From an uncultured Lachnospiraceae bacterium (GTDB lineage Bacteria > Bacillota > Clostridia > Lachnospirales > Lachnospiraceae), in the NCBI GenBank assembly GCA_951802115.1, contig CATOPL010000002.1:124001-188000 (forward strand): a stretch of DNA of 64,000 nt, in the 5' to 3' direction. The translations under genes were made by a program, and so were the position numbers. Positions 24,893 through 33,276 of this stretch are shown piece after piece. Under the pieces are notes generated by a model. It searched no databases, had not been told where the DNA came from, and worked only from the letters and a program-made list of their open reading frames with translations. The stretch's first letter is position 1, and each line of letters starts with the position of its first letter.

Positions 24893-26121
24893 CAGGTTCC
24901 TTTCTTTTTCTTTGATAAGATGATGCTCTTTTTGATTTTGCGAAGTTTCTTTTTCCACTCGCTCAAAATCAGATACCTTGCACCGGCTGTTTCGATCGGC
25001 AGACGGTCTATAGTTGTAAAGTATCGTCCTCTCAGCAGAGGCTTTACAGGCTGCTTTTTCACAGACGGATTTTCGGAAAAAGCTCTTTTTGCATCTACTT
25101 CTTTCAACCGGATTTGATCCCTGATTGCTTCCAGCAGGTCTTTCCCTTTTGCGGAGTGGACAACAATCAGGGAAGTTCCTTTATCGTCGTCCATTTCCGG
25201 CACAGTCCGTCCGATTCCCCAGAAATCCGCGATTGTGAGATCCGAAACACGGTTAATTTTTCTGAAGCTGCAGGAATAGCAGGAAGGCCTCATAGAGATA
25301 TTGTTCAAAAAAAGCTTCATATACAGATCTTCTGCATGTTCTTTGCGGTAACAACCGCCATTTTCAAACTGTATGCTTAGTTGATATTTCTGCCATCCGA
25401 AATTCTTGTTTCTGAACTGCACGGCGCAGGCAGAATCGTTTGCCTGACGTTCCCGGTATTTCAGATATTTACGCCATGTTTTCGGCGAGGGTACGCCATG
25501 GCAGATAAAGTCCATACAAAGCAAATACGGATAATCCTTTTTTAAAAATTTTTTCAGTCCTTCAATCTGACAGGGAGCGCCAACGAAAAGAACCCGTCTT
25601 CCTTCCTCCAGATACCGTCTGGCTTCAGAAAAGCAATTTCCAGGATTGCTCTGCATGTATTTTGATCCCAGCAGCAAGGACAGCTCATTTTTATTTTCAA
25701 CGCTTATATGATAAGCGGACCGGCAGTCTTCGGCCAGTCGGACTCCGAATACAATTCCGCCTGTTTTAAGCACCTGCTCCGCCACTGTGAAAAAAATTCC
25801 TCCGGAAGAGCTCATCTGTCGTATTTCCTGATCCAGACAGTAGGCCGCATATGTTGACGGACAGAAACCGGAAGCGTTTTGTTCGTGATTTTCGCGTGCA
25901 GCGGATATGACGGACGTGTGTGGGTTCATTTGGCGACTGGCGTGAGAGTTCAATATCGGGCATACCTGTCTGCAGAGATTACATTCTATACAGGTTTTGG
26001 CATTCACGGCCGGATAGATAAAACCTTCCTCGTCCTCTTTCATAATAATGCATTTTTGAGGACAGATATTTACACAGGCGCTGCAGCCGCAGCACTCTTT
26101 TTTGCTTTTTAATTCGATCAT
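24892..26121 (-). CDS. FrhB-like iron-sulfur protein (coenzyme F420 hydrogenase/dehydrogenase beta family)
   Basis: This 409-aa protein has two ferredoxin-type clusters at its N-terminus (CCGCSACVNICPQKC and CIECNLCRQVCP) and the FrhB-type body with SSGGIFFTVAE, GAPCQIEGLKKFL and FCPS-like loops. Family members are common in Clostridia and Bacteroides glycan loci next to polysaccharide pyruvyl transferases, where a flavin-dependent reductase role is presumed but not established. It starts directly after the GT2 stop (26122-26124) and overlaps the acyltransferase start by one base. F420 itself is not expected in this organism, so the F420 name is only the family name. Confidence 0.8.
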   Translation of the reverse strand: MIELKSKKECCGCSACVNICPQKCIIMKEDEEGFIYPAVNAKTCIECNLCRQVCPILNSHASRQMNPHTSVISAARENHEQNASGFCPSTYAAYCLDQEIRQMSSSGGIFFTVAEQVLKTGGIVFGVRLAEDCRSAYHISVENKNELSLLLGSKYMQSNPGNCFSEARRYLEEGRRVLFVGAPCQIEGLKKFLKKDYPYLLCMDFICHGVPSPKTWRKYLKYRERQANDSACAVQFRNKNFGWQKYQLSIQFENGGCYRKEHAEDLYMKLFLNNISMRPSCYSCSFRKINRVSDLTIADFWGIGRTVPEMDDDKGTSLIVVHSAKGKDLLEAIRDQIRLKEVDAKRAFSENPSVKKQPVKPLLRGRYFTTIDRLPIETAGARYLILSEWKKKLRKIKKSIILSKKKKGT

Positions 26122-26889
26122 TTATATATCCCTTTTTGGCATATCTGCAGCTTCCAACATTGTATCCGTCTTCCGCGGCGTATATGCTCCGAACATATTT
26201 TTAAACAAAATAGTTATTAATTGACTGTTTCCTTTAAAAAAACTTATTTTAGTAGGTGTTTTCCCGGTTTTGGGATATACTCGACTGACAGGTATTTCAC
26301 AGGCTTTCATTCCCAGCTGAGTGGCTCGTACAGACAGATAGGCCAAAAGCTCATATGTCATAAATATATCGCGTAAAGGCTGAACTCTTTTATCATTCAG
26401 GTATCTTGCAGAATATGCCCGATAAGCGTTCGTTGTATCTGTAAAATTCCGGTGTGCCGTTAATGAGATAATCGGTGCATGGATAAGCCTGATCGATATC
26501 ATTCTGATCAAGGGCGTGTTAACTGCTTTACCGCCTTTAATAAAACGGGAACCCTGAATGAAGTCATATCCTTCTTCCAGTTTTTCAATAAATAACGGAA
26601 CATCTTCAATACTGTCTTTGTTATTGCCATCAATAGTAATAATCCCTCTGTATCCCCGTTGAAGAGACCACCAGATTCCCATGCGAAGCTGAGCTCCTTG
26701 TTTGCCAATATCCTGTTTAACCAGCAGGCTATTTACATGATACTGTTGAATACGTTCAATACTACCGTCTGTAGATCCACCATCGCATATAATGATATCC
26801 GCATAGTTTGATACATGATACTCCGCGGCTCTGGCAAGTTCTTTTAAAATCCGGTTTCCTTCATTGATTATCGGAATCAGTACTGCTGA
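26122..26889 (-). CDS. DPM1-like family 2 glycosyltransferase lacking a recognisable start codon
   Basis: The reading frame is open for 255 codons directly after the TGA of the pyruvyl transferase and in the same frame. It begins Ser-Ala-Val-Leu-Ile-Pro-Ile-Ile-Asn-Glu-Gly, the first strand of a GT-A fold, with IICDGGSTDGS, ITIDGNNKDS and GSRFIKGG following. No ATG, GTG or TTG lies between the TGA and this strand. The first in-frame ATG, at 26682, is beyond the nucleotide-binding loop. Either the 5' end was deleted, an unusual start such as CTG at 26880 is used, or a nonsense mutation split a longer gene. It may be a pseudogene. The rest of the frame has no defect. Confidence 0.6.
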   Translation of the reverse strand, partial: SAVLIPIINEGNRILKELARAAEYHVSNYADIIICDGGSTDGSIERIQQYHVNSLLVKQDIGKQGAQLRMGIWWSLQRGYRGIITIDGNNKDSIEDVPLFIEKLEEGYDFIQGSRFIKGGKAVNTPLIRMISIRLIHAPIISLTAHRNFTDTTNAYRAYSARYLNDKRVQPLRDIFMTYELLAYLSVRATQLGMKACEIPVSRVYPKTGKTPTKISFFKGNSQLITILFKNMFGAYTPRKTDTMLEAADMPKRDI

Positions 26890-27981
26890 TCAGTGCAGAG
26901 CTTTTATCAGAAACTCTGTGGACTGTTTCCTTTTCTTATTTAAGTTTTTTTCAAAACAGTCGTATCTGGAAAAATCCATTTCGATGTTTTCAAGACCGGA
27001 AAATTTTCGGTCTGTCATATCTGCAATCTCTAACAACGTATCAATTCTGGAATTCATATGTTTTCTGTCAAAAACAATAAAGTTTTTATGATAAAGCAGG
27101 GAAAAAACTGTGGCATGAAAAGAATCTGTACACACAATGGCCGCATGATGAATCAGATAAATAAATTCCAGCGGACCGATCCCATAATAGTCGGCTTGTT
27201 TATGGTCTAAAAGATCAATTATTTTTAAATTCTTTTTTACACTTAAATCCTGTATGAATTTTTCTGAGTCGGCAGTTTTGGTTTTTAAATTATAAGACAG
27301 AATATAAGAATATTCTTCTGTTTCAAAATCCGGTCTCTGTTCCCGGCGTTCCCATTCTTTTGCAGTCAGCAGCATTGTTGGATCCAGTGCCAGCAGAGCG
27401 TCGGATCGATGGATCTGTTTCAAAAATTCCAAAGCTCTTTTTTCTCTCACTGAAATATAATTAAAATCGGACAAGTAGAAGGAAATACGTTCCAGATACC
27501 CATTCGGCAGATCGTTTGTACCAAAGCTGGCCGCATAAGCTACTTTTTTCTCTCTCTTCACAAACGGCAGAAATTCAATATCTGAATTAAACTTCATATC
27601 CGGGTTCCAGATCTGATCGCTGCCGCAGACATAAATGTCATAATCGTTTTTAAATGCCCGCGGAATTTGGTCTTTTATAACTATATATGGACTCCATTTG
27701 ATATAATTTTTGTTAAATCCCAAAAAACATATTTTTTTCTTTATCCGTGGATTTTTTATAAAAAAATTCAGAAACAGACAAACCTGTTTGTTTGCGGCTA
27801 TACCTTCCATTATCTTCAGTAAGACCGGAAAAGTACGCAGTATTTTACTATCTCCGGTCAGGTTTCTGACCGTTTCCACCTGATGTCCAAGAGCGGCGAT
27901 TGTTTCCTGAAGCGCTAGATTCTGCAGGCGGTTTCCAAAATTACTTCCAAGCGTGATTGTCACAATACAGACTTTTTTCAT
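26890..27981 (-). CDS. Polysaccharide pyruvyl transferase family protein
   Basis: This 363-aa protein has TLGSNFGNRLQNLALQ at the N-terminus, VCGSDQIWNPD in the middle and a late CTDSFHATVFSLL segment, the standard landmarks of the PF04230 family (CsaB/WcaK-like). Such enzymes add pyruvate ketals from phosphoenolpyruvate to glycan sugars, though some members without known activity exist. It is paired with FrhB and a GT2, a common grouping. The TGA ends immediately before the start-less GT2 frame. Confidence 0.8.
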   Translation of the reverse strand: MKKVCIVTITLGSNFGNRLQNLALQETIAALGHQVETVRNLTGDSKILRTFPVLLKIMEGIAANKQVCLFLNFFIKNPRIKKKICFLGFNKNYIKWSPYIVIKDQIPRAFKNDYDIYVCGSDQIWNPDMKFNSDIEFLPFVKREKKVAYAASFGTNDLPNGYLERISFYLSDFNYISVREKRALEFLKQIHRSDALLALDPTMLLTAKEWERREQRPDFETEEYSYILSYNLKTKTADSEKFIQDLSVKKNLKIIDLLDHKQADYYGIGPLEFIYLIHHAAIVCTDSFHATVFSLLYHKNFIVFDRKHMNSRIDTLLEIADMTDRKFSGLENIEMDFSRYDCFEKNLNKKRKQSTEFLIKALH

Positions 27982-28023
27982 TTACTTCATTTCCTTTTTT
28001 GTTCCTGCAATCGATAGGTCTGG

Positions 28024-28042
28024 CGGATGTACAGTATGTCCG
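28024..28042. promoter_or_regulatory. Intergenic dyad, inverse near-copy of 9328-9346
   Basis: An imperfect dyad CGGATGTAC...TATGTCCG in the 103-bp gap between the flippase and the pyruvyl transferase. Read on the minus strand it and its flanks (CAAACGG before, a GAT-rich end after) resemble the site at 9328-9346. A short ATCGATAGGT just beside it (28009-28018) also occurs at 18-27. Confidence 0.35.
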
Positions 28043-28084
28043 TTTGGCTGCTGCCGGAGCAGGGCTGCGCAGCTTATTGCCCCG

Positions 28085-29524
28085 TTATTTTGCAGTGGAT
28101 TTTTTGACTAAATTAAGATAAATCCGATAGGTTCCGGTTACAAACAGCAGTATGATATAAATACTTCCAAGATAAAGCCCTTTCACAATTACTCCTATCC
28201 AGATATTTTTTATATGAAATGGAAAAACCACAATGGACAGAAGCAAAATCAGGTACATCATAAGATGCACTTTCATATCCTGCCAGAAACGTCCGGGCCT
28301 GTGCTTAAATCCGTGTTTAACTAATACATAGAACGTATGAACGGCAATAATGTTGTATGCGATAGTCACTCCTATCGTGAGGATATACATACTCCCGCCG
28401 ATCAGACCCGCAAAAATACCAGTAACAGTTAACAGTGTATTTTTGACACTTGTCTGAAATAATAATTTTGAATCGCCAAGGCTTAAAAAAACAGCAGGAG
28501 CAGATACATAGATCATCTGTGCAAAAATGGACAGGCTGAGTATTTTGAAATACGGAATGGCGTTTGTCCATTTTGTTCCATATAAAATCAAAATAATTTC
28601 CTCAGGCGCCAGACAGCAAAACGCCGATACAAATACACCGGAAACTGCCAGAAATGAGAATACGGAAATTGATTTTTCATAAATAATTTCACTGTCATTC
28701 TGATAATCAGATAAAATCGGTTGCAGTGCCGGGGTCACAACACTGGTCAGATTGTTGATGGGATAAGTCATCAGCTGATAAGACTTACTGTATATTCCCA
28801 GATAAAATTCACCGAATACTTTACCAATCAGCAGATTGTCCAGATTTCTGGAAAAGTAATTGACAATACTGAACCCAAATTGATAAGAGGAGAATCCAAG
28901 TACTTTTTTAATGCTGTTCAGACTGAACCGAAATTTAAATTTAGTTTTTGCAGTCGTTACATTCCACAGAAAGGCAATCACAGAACTTATCACTGTCTGA
29001 AAAACAAGGGCGTAGATGCCCCATCCGCAATATGCCAGAATCACAGCCGCAGCGCCTGCGCCTGCAGATGAAAAAACAGTTCTGACCGCAACTGCCAGGA
29101 ACTTTTTCTTTTTCATCAAGACTGCTTTGGGAACCATGTTTAATGTATTAAACATTACGGAAACAGCCAAAATTCTACCGATGACAGAATATATCGAATT
29201 GTTATAGAAGACAGCAACAAGACAGGATAGCCCTGCAAAGACTGCACTTAAAAGCAGACTGAGATAACAGGTGAATGAAAAAATATCCGATGTCTCTTCT
29301 TCTGAAAGTGTTTTATCCTGTATTACGGCGCTTCCAAACCCCATATCTGCCAGAATATTAAAGAAGGATACAAAAACAGTGATAACAGCAACTACTCCAT
29401 ATGCTTTTGGATCAAGAAGTCTGGCCAGGATAATATTTAACAGAAGCTGTACAATAACCTGTGTATATTTGGAGCCAGCATTGATCAGCACTGCTTTTTT
29501 CATGGAATACGTTTTTTTCTCCAT
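28085..29524 (-). CDS. Wzx-type polysaccharide flippase (TuaB/WzxC-like)
   Basis: This 479-aa protein has about fourteen membrane helices and the opening ARLLDPKAYGVVAVITVFVSF with DMGFGSAVIQ, typical of MOP-superfamily O-antigen and teichuronic-acid exporters. It should flip lipid-linked repeat units across the membrane. ATG 29524 has little ribosome-site signal; ATG 29503 (preceded by GGAG at longer spacing) is possible. It pairs with the Wzy at 29668-30891 to give this locus a complete Wzx/Wzy system. Confidence 0.85.
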   Translation of the reverse strand: MEKKTYSMKKAVLINAGSKYTQVIVQLLLNIILARLLDPKAYGVVAVITVFVSFFNILADMGFGSAVIQDKTLSEEETSDIFSFTCYLSLLLSAVFAGLSCLVAVFYNNSIYSVIGRILAVSVMFNTLNMVPKAVLMKKKKFLAVAVRTVFSSAGAGAAAVILAYCGWGIYALVFQTVISSVIAFLWNVTTAKTKFKFRFSLNSIKKVLGFSSYQFGFSIVNYFSRNLDNLLIGKVFGEFYLGIYSKSYQLMTYPINNLTSVVTPALQPILSDYQNDSEIIYEKSISVFSFLAVSGVFVSAFCCLAPEEIILILYGTKWTNAIPYFKILSLSIFAQMIYVSAPAVFLSLGDSKLLFQTSVKNTLLTVTGIFAGLIGGSMYILTIGVTIAYNIIAVHTFYVLVKHGFKHRPGRFWQDMKVHLMMYLILLLSIVVFPFHIKNIWIGVIVKGLYLGSIYIILLFVTGTYRIYLNLVKKSTAK

Positions 29525-29572
29525 AATCGTTTTTCTGATTTATAAGTGGTCTGGTTTCTGCTTTTACCATAA

Positions 29573-29613
29573 AAATTTCCGACAGCAATGTAAGCAGAAC
29601 CGTCAGGAAATTT
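29573..29613. terminator. Hairpin between wzy and wzx
   Basis: Arms AAATTTCCGAC and GTCAGGAAATTT, one bulged base, 18-nt loop, in the 143-bp gap between two codirectional genes. On the minus strand it is not followed by a T-run, so it is a weak terminator or RNA-processing candidate only. Confidence 0.3.
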
Positions 29614-29667
29614 CAACGGTCCAAAAACAGGAAACAGGCGGTTCATAATTTCGTTTTCTGTTTGAGG

Positions 29668-30891
29668 TCAAGAGTCAGCATGGCACAATAAGTTTGAGGT
29701 CCTAACAACTGCAGCCAAGTTTGAAGTGCAGGAACAGGAAAATGTGGGATTCAAAATTATTTTTAAATTCCCGAACATTGCAAACAATACAAACCATTTT
29801 GCACTGTAGATACCTGATTCCGTCAGCGTGGCAAAGAAAAACGCGATCAGCGATATAGTAAGCACTTTCTGTATTACTTCATTCCTATAAAGATAACTGT
29901 TGTGCACAAACATAAAAATCATGGCTGCAATTACAATAAATGTAAATATTCCGCCGCACAGCAATACATACAGAAAGAAATTATGTGCGCTGTAACCGCG
30001 GCCTGACGCCGTCTGGATTACTTCAATTCGGCGGATTCCATATCCCCATATAGGATTTTTCCCAATATACTCAATCGCAGCGTCCCAGGTAATTGTTCTT
30101 CCTGTAAAGCTTGCACTTTTATGAAACAGCATTCTGAATATTACTTCAAATTTCTCCTGTATTCGAAAAACTACAATACCGAAATATATGAATATCAGAA
30201 CAGGAAATACTTTATAAAAGCAGAAAAATCTATGCCTTCTGGAAATACCCAGGAACAGGCACAGTAAATACAAAACCCATGTAATGATTCCTGTTGAAGA
30301 GCGTACGGTCAAAACACAGAATGAAATCATCATCAGCTGACACAGAAGCTGCCTTTTGATTTTTCTGCCGGGCTTCTGATAGCAAACAATCAAACCGCAT
30401 GTAAATAACAAAATTGCCCATTCTATAAATCCATTTTTTATTCCCAGAAAATACATTTTGTAGTTTTCAGAATTGCTGTTTAAAATCCCGTTGGGAAAAA
30501 GTATACACAGTAAAAATTCCAGAAGCATCAGGCAGGACAAATATTGAAACAGCAGATAAATACTGCGTTCTTTAAACCGATACAGTGCAATTTCAACAGC
30601 CATGGCTGCAATGATGCATTCAATCATTTTCTGAAAACAAAATACAAGGCTTTGATTGTTTAAAAGGGTAGACACAGATAATACTCCGCCGTATAAAAGA
30701 ATCAGCCAGCTAAAATGAGGTCTTTTGAGCATATTGATATACTGGAATATAATAATGACTGCAGCCGCCATTTTCATGACAAGAAATAAACGGTCTGTAT
30801 ACGGAAACATTTTAAAAATATCCGGTTCAAAAATTGCTGCCATACAAAAAAGATACAGCCATTCCTTTTTTCGGACAGATATTGTATACAT
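29668..30891 (-). CDS. Wzy-type O-antigen polymerase/ligase
   Basis: This 407-aa membrane protein has about eleven helices and the Wzy_C landmark FTGRTITWDAAIEYI followed by NPIWGYG and a SAHNFFLYVLL loop. It should polymerise lipid-linked repeat units outside the membrane. The last 25 residues (after NLKIILNP) are Ser/Cys-rich and unlike the hydrophobic or basic end expected; the real end may have been altered by a nearby indel. A perfect 9-bp-arm palindrome lies just upstream of the start. Confidence 0.8.
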   Translation of the reverse strand: MYTISVRKKEWLYLFCMAAIFEPDIFKMFPYTDRLFLVMKMAAAVIIIFQYINMLKRPHFSWLILLYGGVLSVSTLLNNQSLVFCFQKMIECIIAAMAVEIALYRFKERSIYLLFQYLSCLMLLEFLLCILFPNGILNSNSENYKMYFLGIKNGFIEWAILLFTCGLIVCYQKPGRKIKRQLLCQLMMISFCVLTVRSSTGIITWVLYLLCLFLGISRRHRFFCFYKVFPVLIFIYFGIVVFRIQEKFEVIFRMLFHKSASFTGRTITWDAAIEYIGKNPIWGYGIRRIEVIQTASGRGYSAHNFFLYVLLCGGIFTFIVIAAMIFMFVHNSYLYRNEVIQKVLTISLIAFFFATLTESGIYSAKWFVLFAMFGNLKIILNPTFSCSCTSNLAAVVRTSNLLCHADS

Positions 30892-30915
30892 GTTAAAACT
30901 CCTTTATGTCAGAAC

Positions 30916-30935
30916 ATGTTTGAATCTTCAAACAT
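30916..30935. promoter_or_regulatory. Perfect palindrome upstream of wzy
   Basis: Arms ATGTTTGAA and TTCAAACAT with a 2-nt centre, in the 47-bp gap before the polymerase start on the minus strand. It may be an operator or an RNA hairpin; its AT-rich composition makes a stable terminator unlikely. Confidence 0.35.
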
Positions 30936-30938
30936 ACA

Positions 30939-31712
30939 TTATACCCAGTCAACAGAAAATTCTTTTTTCAAATTCCCCTTAATTTTTCTTTTGCCCACAA
31001 AAAACTCCAGCATGCCGCGCAGCCTGGTCTGATATTTTGTTTTTTTTCCATATAAAGAATGATTTTCACCTGTTCCCAGCACATATACGGCGCCTTTAAA
31101 CGGCAGAGGTTTCAGCGGCCGTCCCAAAGCGGCACAGGCCGGAACAACTCCGCCATGACGTTTGCGGATAATCCATTTGTTTGCGTCACAGTTGGCAGTC
31201 ATGATATCCGGATAACAGTCAGGCAGATCATCCACAGAATAGTTGACGATACATGCTGATCCGCTTGAAAATTTGGGCAGGATCTTCATATAATCATCTC
31301 CGGCAAAATAAACATATCCGGTTTTTACATAATATCCGTTTTCATCCGGATGCTGGTTAATAAACTCCGCCATGTGACAGCTGATCAGATCATCGGCATC
31401 GACCATCATTGCGTAACCGCCTCCCAACTCGCGAAGTCTCATCGCCAGCGTATGCGTTTTATAACCTTTATCCACCATTTTCTCTTCCTGCGTTGCCGGT
31501 ATCGGGGCTTCTTTTTCACTTACCTGGATAAACTCCACCCGGTCATCATATACCTTTGTGAGCTTTGGAATCTCGTGGCAGGCGACAAGAATCTTAAAAT
31601 CCGGATCGGTCTGGTTATAGCAGCTCCACAGTGTTCTGTTGAACAATGTGGAGACCATTTCCCAGTCTTTGGCTGCCTTTTTACTCATAAGTGGAATTAC
31701 AAAATAGATCAT
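30939..31712 (-). CDS. GT-A-fold glycosyltransferase
   Basis: This 257-aa protein has IYFVIPLMS at the start, SCYNQTDPDFKILVACHE, and AMMVDADDLISC holding the DxD metal motif. It lacks a membrane anchor. The overall plan is GT2-like but the N-terminus is atypical (a long acceptor loop with SKKAAKDWEMVSTLFNRTL), so the donor is not guessed. It overlaps the preceding gene's stop as ATGA. Confidence 0.65.
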   Translation of the reverse strand: MIYFVIPLMSKKAAKDWEMVSTLFNRTLWSCYNQTDPDFKILVACHEIPKLTKVYDDRVEFIQVSEKEAPIPATQEEKMVDKGYKTHTLAMRLRELGGGYAMMVDADDLISCHMAEFINQHPDENGYYVKTGYVYFAGDDYMKILPKFSSGSACIVNYSVDDLPDCYPDIMTANCDANKWIIRKRHGGVVPACAALGRPLKPLPFKGAVYVLGTGENHSLYGKKTKYQTRLRGMLEFFVGKRKIKGNLKKEFSVDWV

Positions 31713-32206
31713 TGGCTTTCCCCGCCGGATTTTTCTGCCGGTATTTCTTTCCCATAATATTTCAGACTGCAGTATTCTGTCACATCGATATTTTCCTTCA
31801 ATATTTTTGCAGGAACTCCTCCTACTGAACAGTTGGACGGAACATCATGGATGACAACTGCATTGGCACCGATAATGACATTATCTGCGATTGTGATATC
31901 CCCCAGAACTTTAGCTCCTGTAGAAATATACACATTGCTGCCGATCCGTGGATGGCCTTCTTTATTCGAACGGCCTCCTGTCAGTACGTTTGTTCCGATC
32001 ACAACATGATCGCCCATGGTGGTTTTTTTACTGATCACACAGCCGATTCCTCCATAAAGGAATTTACAGTTTTTCCCCAGTTTGGCTTCATATGGTATGG
32101 AGCTGTTATGAAAGAAATAGATAAGACCTTTGATGAGTTTGGGGAACAGAGGGATATGATGGACATACAGCCATCGTTCTGCCAGATATAATTTATATGC
32201 ATTCAT
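31709..32206 (-). CDS. Left-handed beta-helix (hexapeptide) acyltransferase, CysE-like
   Basis: This 165-aa protein has hexapeptide turns (IGSNVYISTGAKVLGDITIADN, quoted in parts: IGSNVYIS, AKVLGDI, NVIIGANAVV) and VGGVPAKIL near the end, as in serine O-acetyltransferases and sugar acetyltransferases of capsule loci. It most likely O-acetylates a glycan sugar using acetyl-CoA. I chose ATG 32206, 4 bp after the GT4 stop, over an upstream in-frame ATG at 32332 that lies within the GT4 gene. Confidence 0.75.
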   Translation of the reverse strand: MNAYKLYLAERWLYVHHIPLFPKLIKGLIYFFHNSSIPYEAKLGKNCKFLYGGIGCVISKKTTMGDHVVIGTNVLTGGRSNKEGHPRIGSNVYISTGAKVLGDITIADNVIIGANAVVIHDVPSNCSVGGVPAKILKENIDVTEYCSLKYYGKEIPAEKSGGESQ

Positions 32207-32210
32207 AACT

Positions 32211-33263
32211 TCAGACCCGCCTTTCACAATATCTGACTGCATCAATAAATCCCTGATACATGTTATCAATACTGACTTCCTGGTCAAATACATCCAGACA
32301 AGCCCGGGACATTCTCTGCAGTTTTTTTTCATCCCGGAGCAGCTGAATCATATAGTCTTTTAAATCTGTTTCGTTCTCAGCCAGATAACCTGTAATACCA
32401 TTTTTCATATAGTAGACTTCCGGCGCATGCGTACCTTGCAGAATGATTACCGGAAGTCCCCAGAAAAGCGCTTCGTTCATGGCCAGTCCAATATGCCCGG
32501 GAGTACTGAACACATCCCCCATTTTATAGATCTCATGTACTTCAGAGCCGTATTTTTCACCCAGATAGTAGAGATTGGAATGTTGGTCGATCATTTGCTG
32601 ATGTTGTTCTGAAAATCCAGGACCTACAATGACTACAGCTATGTCATCCAGATCTGCAAAAAGTTCCATTAGCAGATCCACACGTTTATAGGGCATCATT
32701 CTGGAAATATACAAGATAACCTTGTCTTCTTTGATTTGGTATTTCTTTTTCGTTTCCTCTTTATCCGGAACTTTTTCCTTGTCAATATCAGAAAAATCCA
32801 GGGTGTTATAAGCCACAAACAATTTTCGATAATTCTTTTCTGAAAAGTATTTTTTCATATCCGGAGTATAAGTAATCAGCGCATCGCATTGATTATGCAC
32901 AAAGTGGAAGATCATATTTTTTACTTTGTGATCCGGTGTTTTAATATTAATACCATGATTCCAGTAAATAACAGGAATCTGATGCAGCCGGCAGTACCAG
33001 ATGACCGGAAGCATAATTTTATCTTTCAAATGTAAAAAAAGAATCACAATTTGCGGATGCAGTTCTTTTAATTTCTGAATATATTTTCCGACCGAAAAAG
33101 GAAGCTCATATTTTTTAAATTTCAGTTCATAATTCACATCCTGGAAGAAATTGCTTAAAACCTGAAAATCATAGCCATCTTTTAAAAATCTGTCATAAAA
33201 ACAGTTATATATTTTTTCCCGGTAATGCAAAACATCATTTGAAATAAGCAGCACTTTTTTCAT
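32211..33263 (-). CDS. Family 4 glycosyltransferase
   Basis: This 350-aa GT-B protein has a C-terminal donor domain with ILYISRMMPYKRVDLLMEL, VIVGPGF and GLAMNEALFWGLPVI, the GT4 Glu-containing signature. The N-terminal acceptor domain carries YWNHGINIK. It probably adds one sugar of the repeat unit on the cytoplasmic side. Ribosome-site AAGGAG lies just upstream. Confidence 0.8.
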   Translation of the reverse strand: MKKVLLISNDVLHYREKIYNCFYDRFLKDGYDFQVLSNFFQDVNYELKFKKYELPFSVGKYIQKLKELHPQIVILFLHLKDKIMLPVIWYCRLHQIPVIYWNHGINIKTPDHKVKNMIFHFVHNQCDALITYTPDMKKYFSEKNYRKLFVAYNTLDFSDIDKEKVPDKEETKKKYQIKEDKVILYISRMMPYKRVDLLMELFADLDDIAVVIVGPGFSEQHQQMIDQHSNLYYLGEKYGSEVHEIYKMGDVFSTPGHIGLAMNEALFWGLPVIILQGTHAPEVYYMKNGITGYLAENETDLKDYMIQLLRDEKKLQRMSRACLDVFDQEVSIDNMYQGFIDAVRYCERRV

Positions 33264-33276
33264 GCTTTAAATCTCC

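Noticed and set aside
24892-26121. F420-dependent metabolism
   Set aside because: The FrhB-type protein belongs to a broad family found in many organisms without F420; no F420 biosynthesis genes are present in the window.
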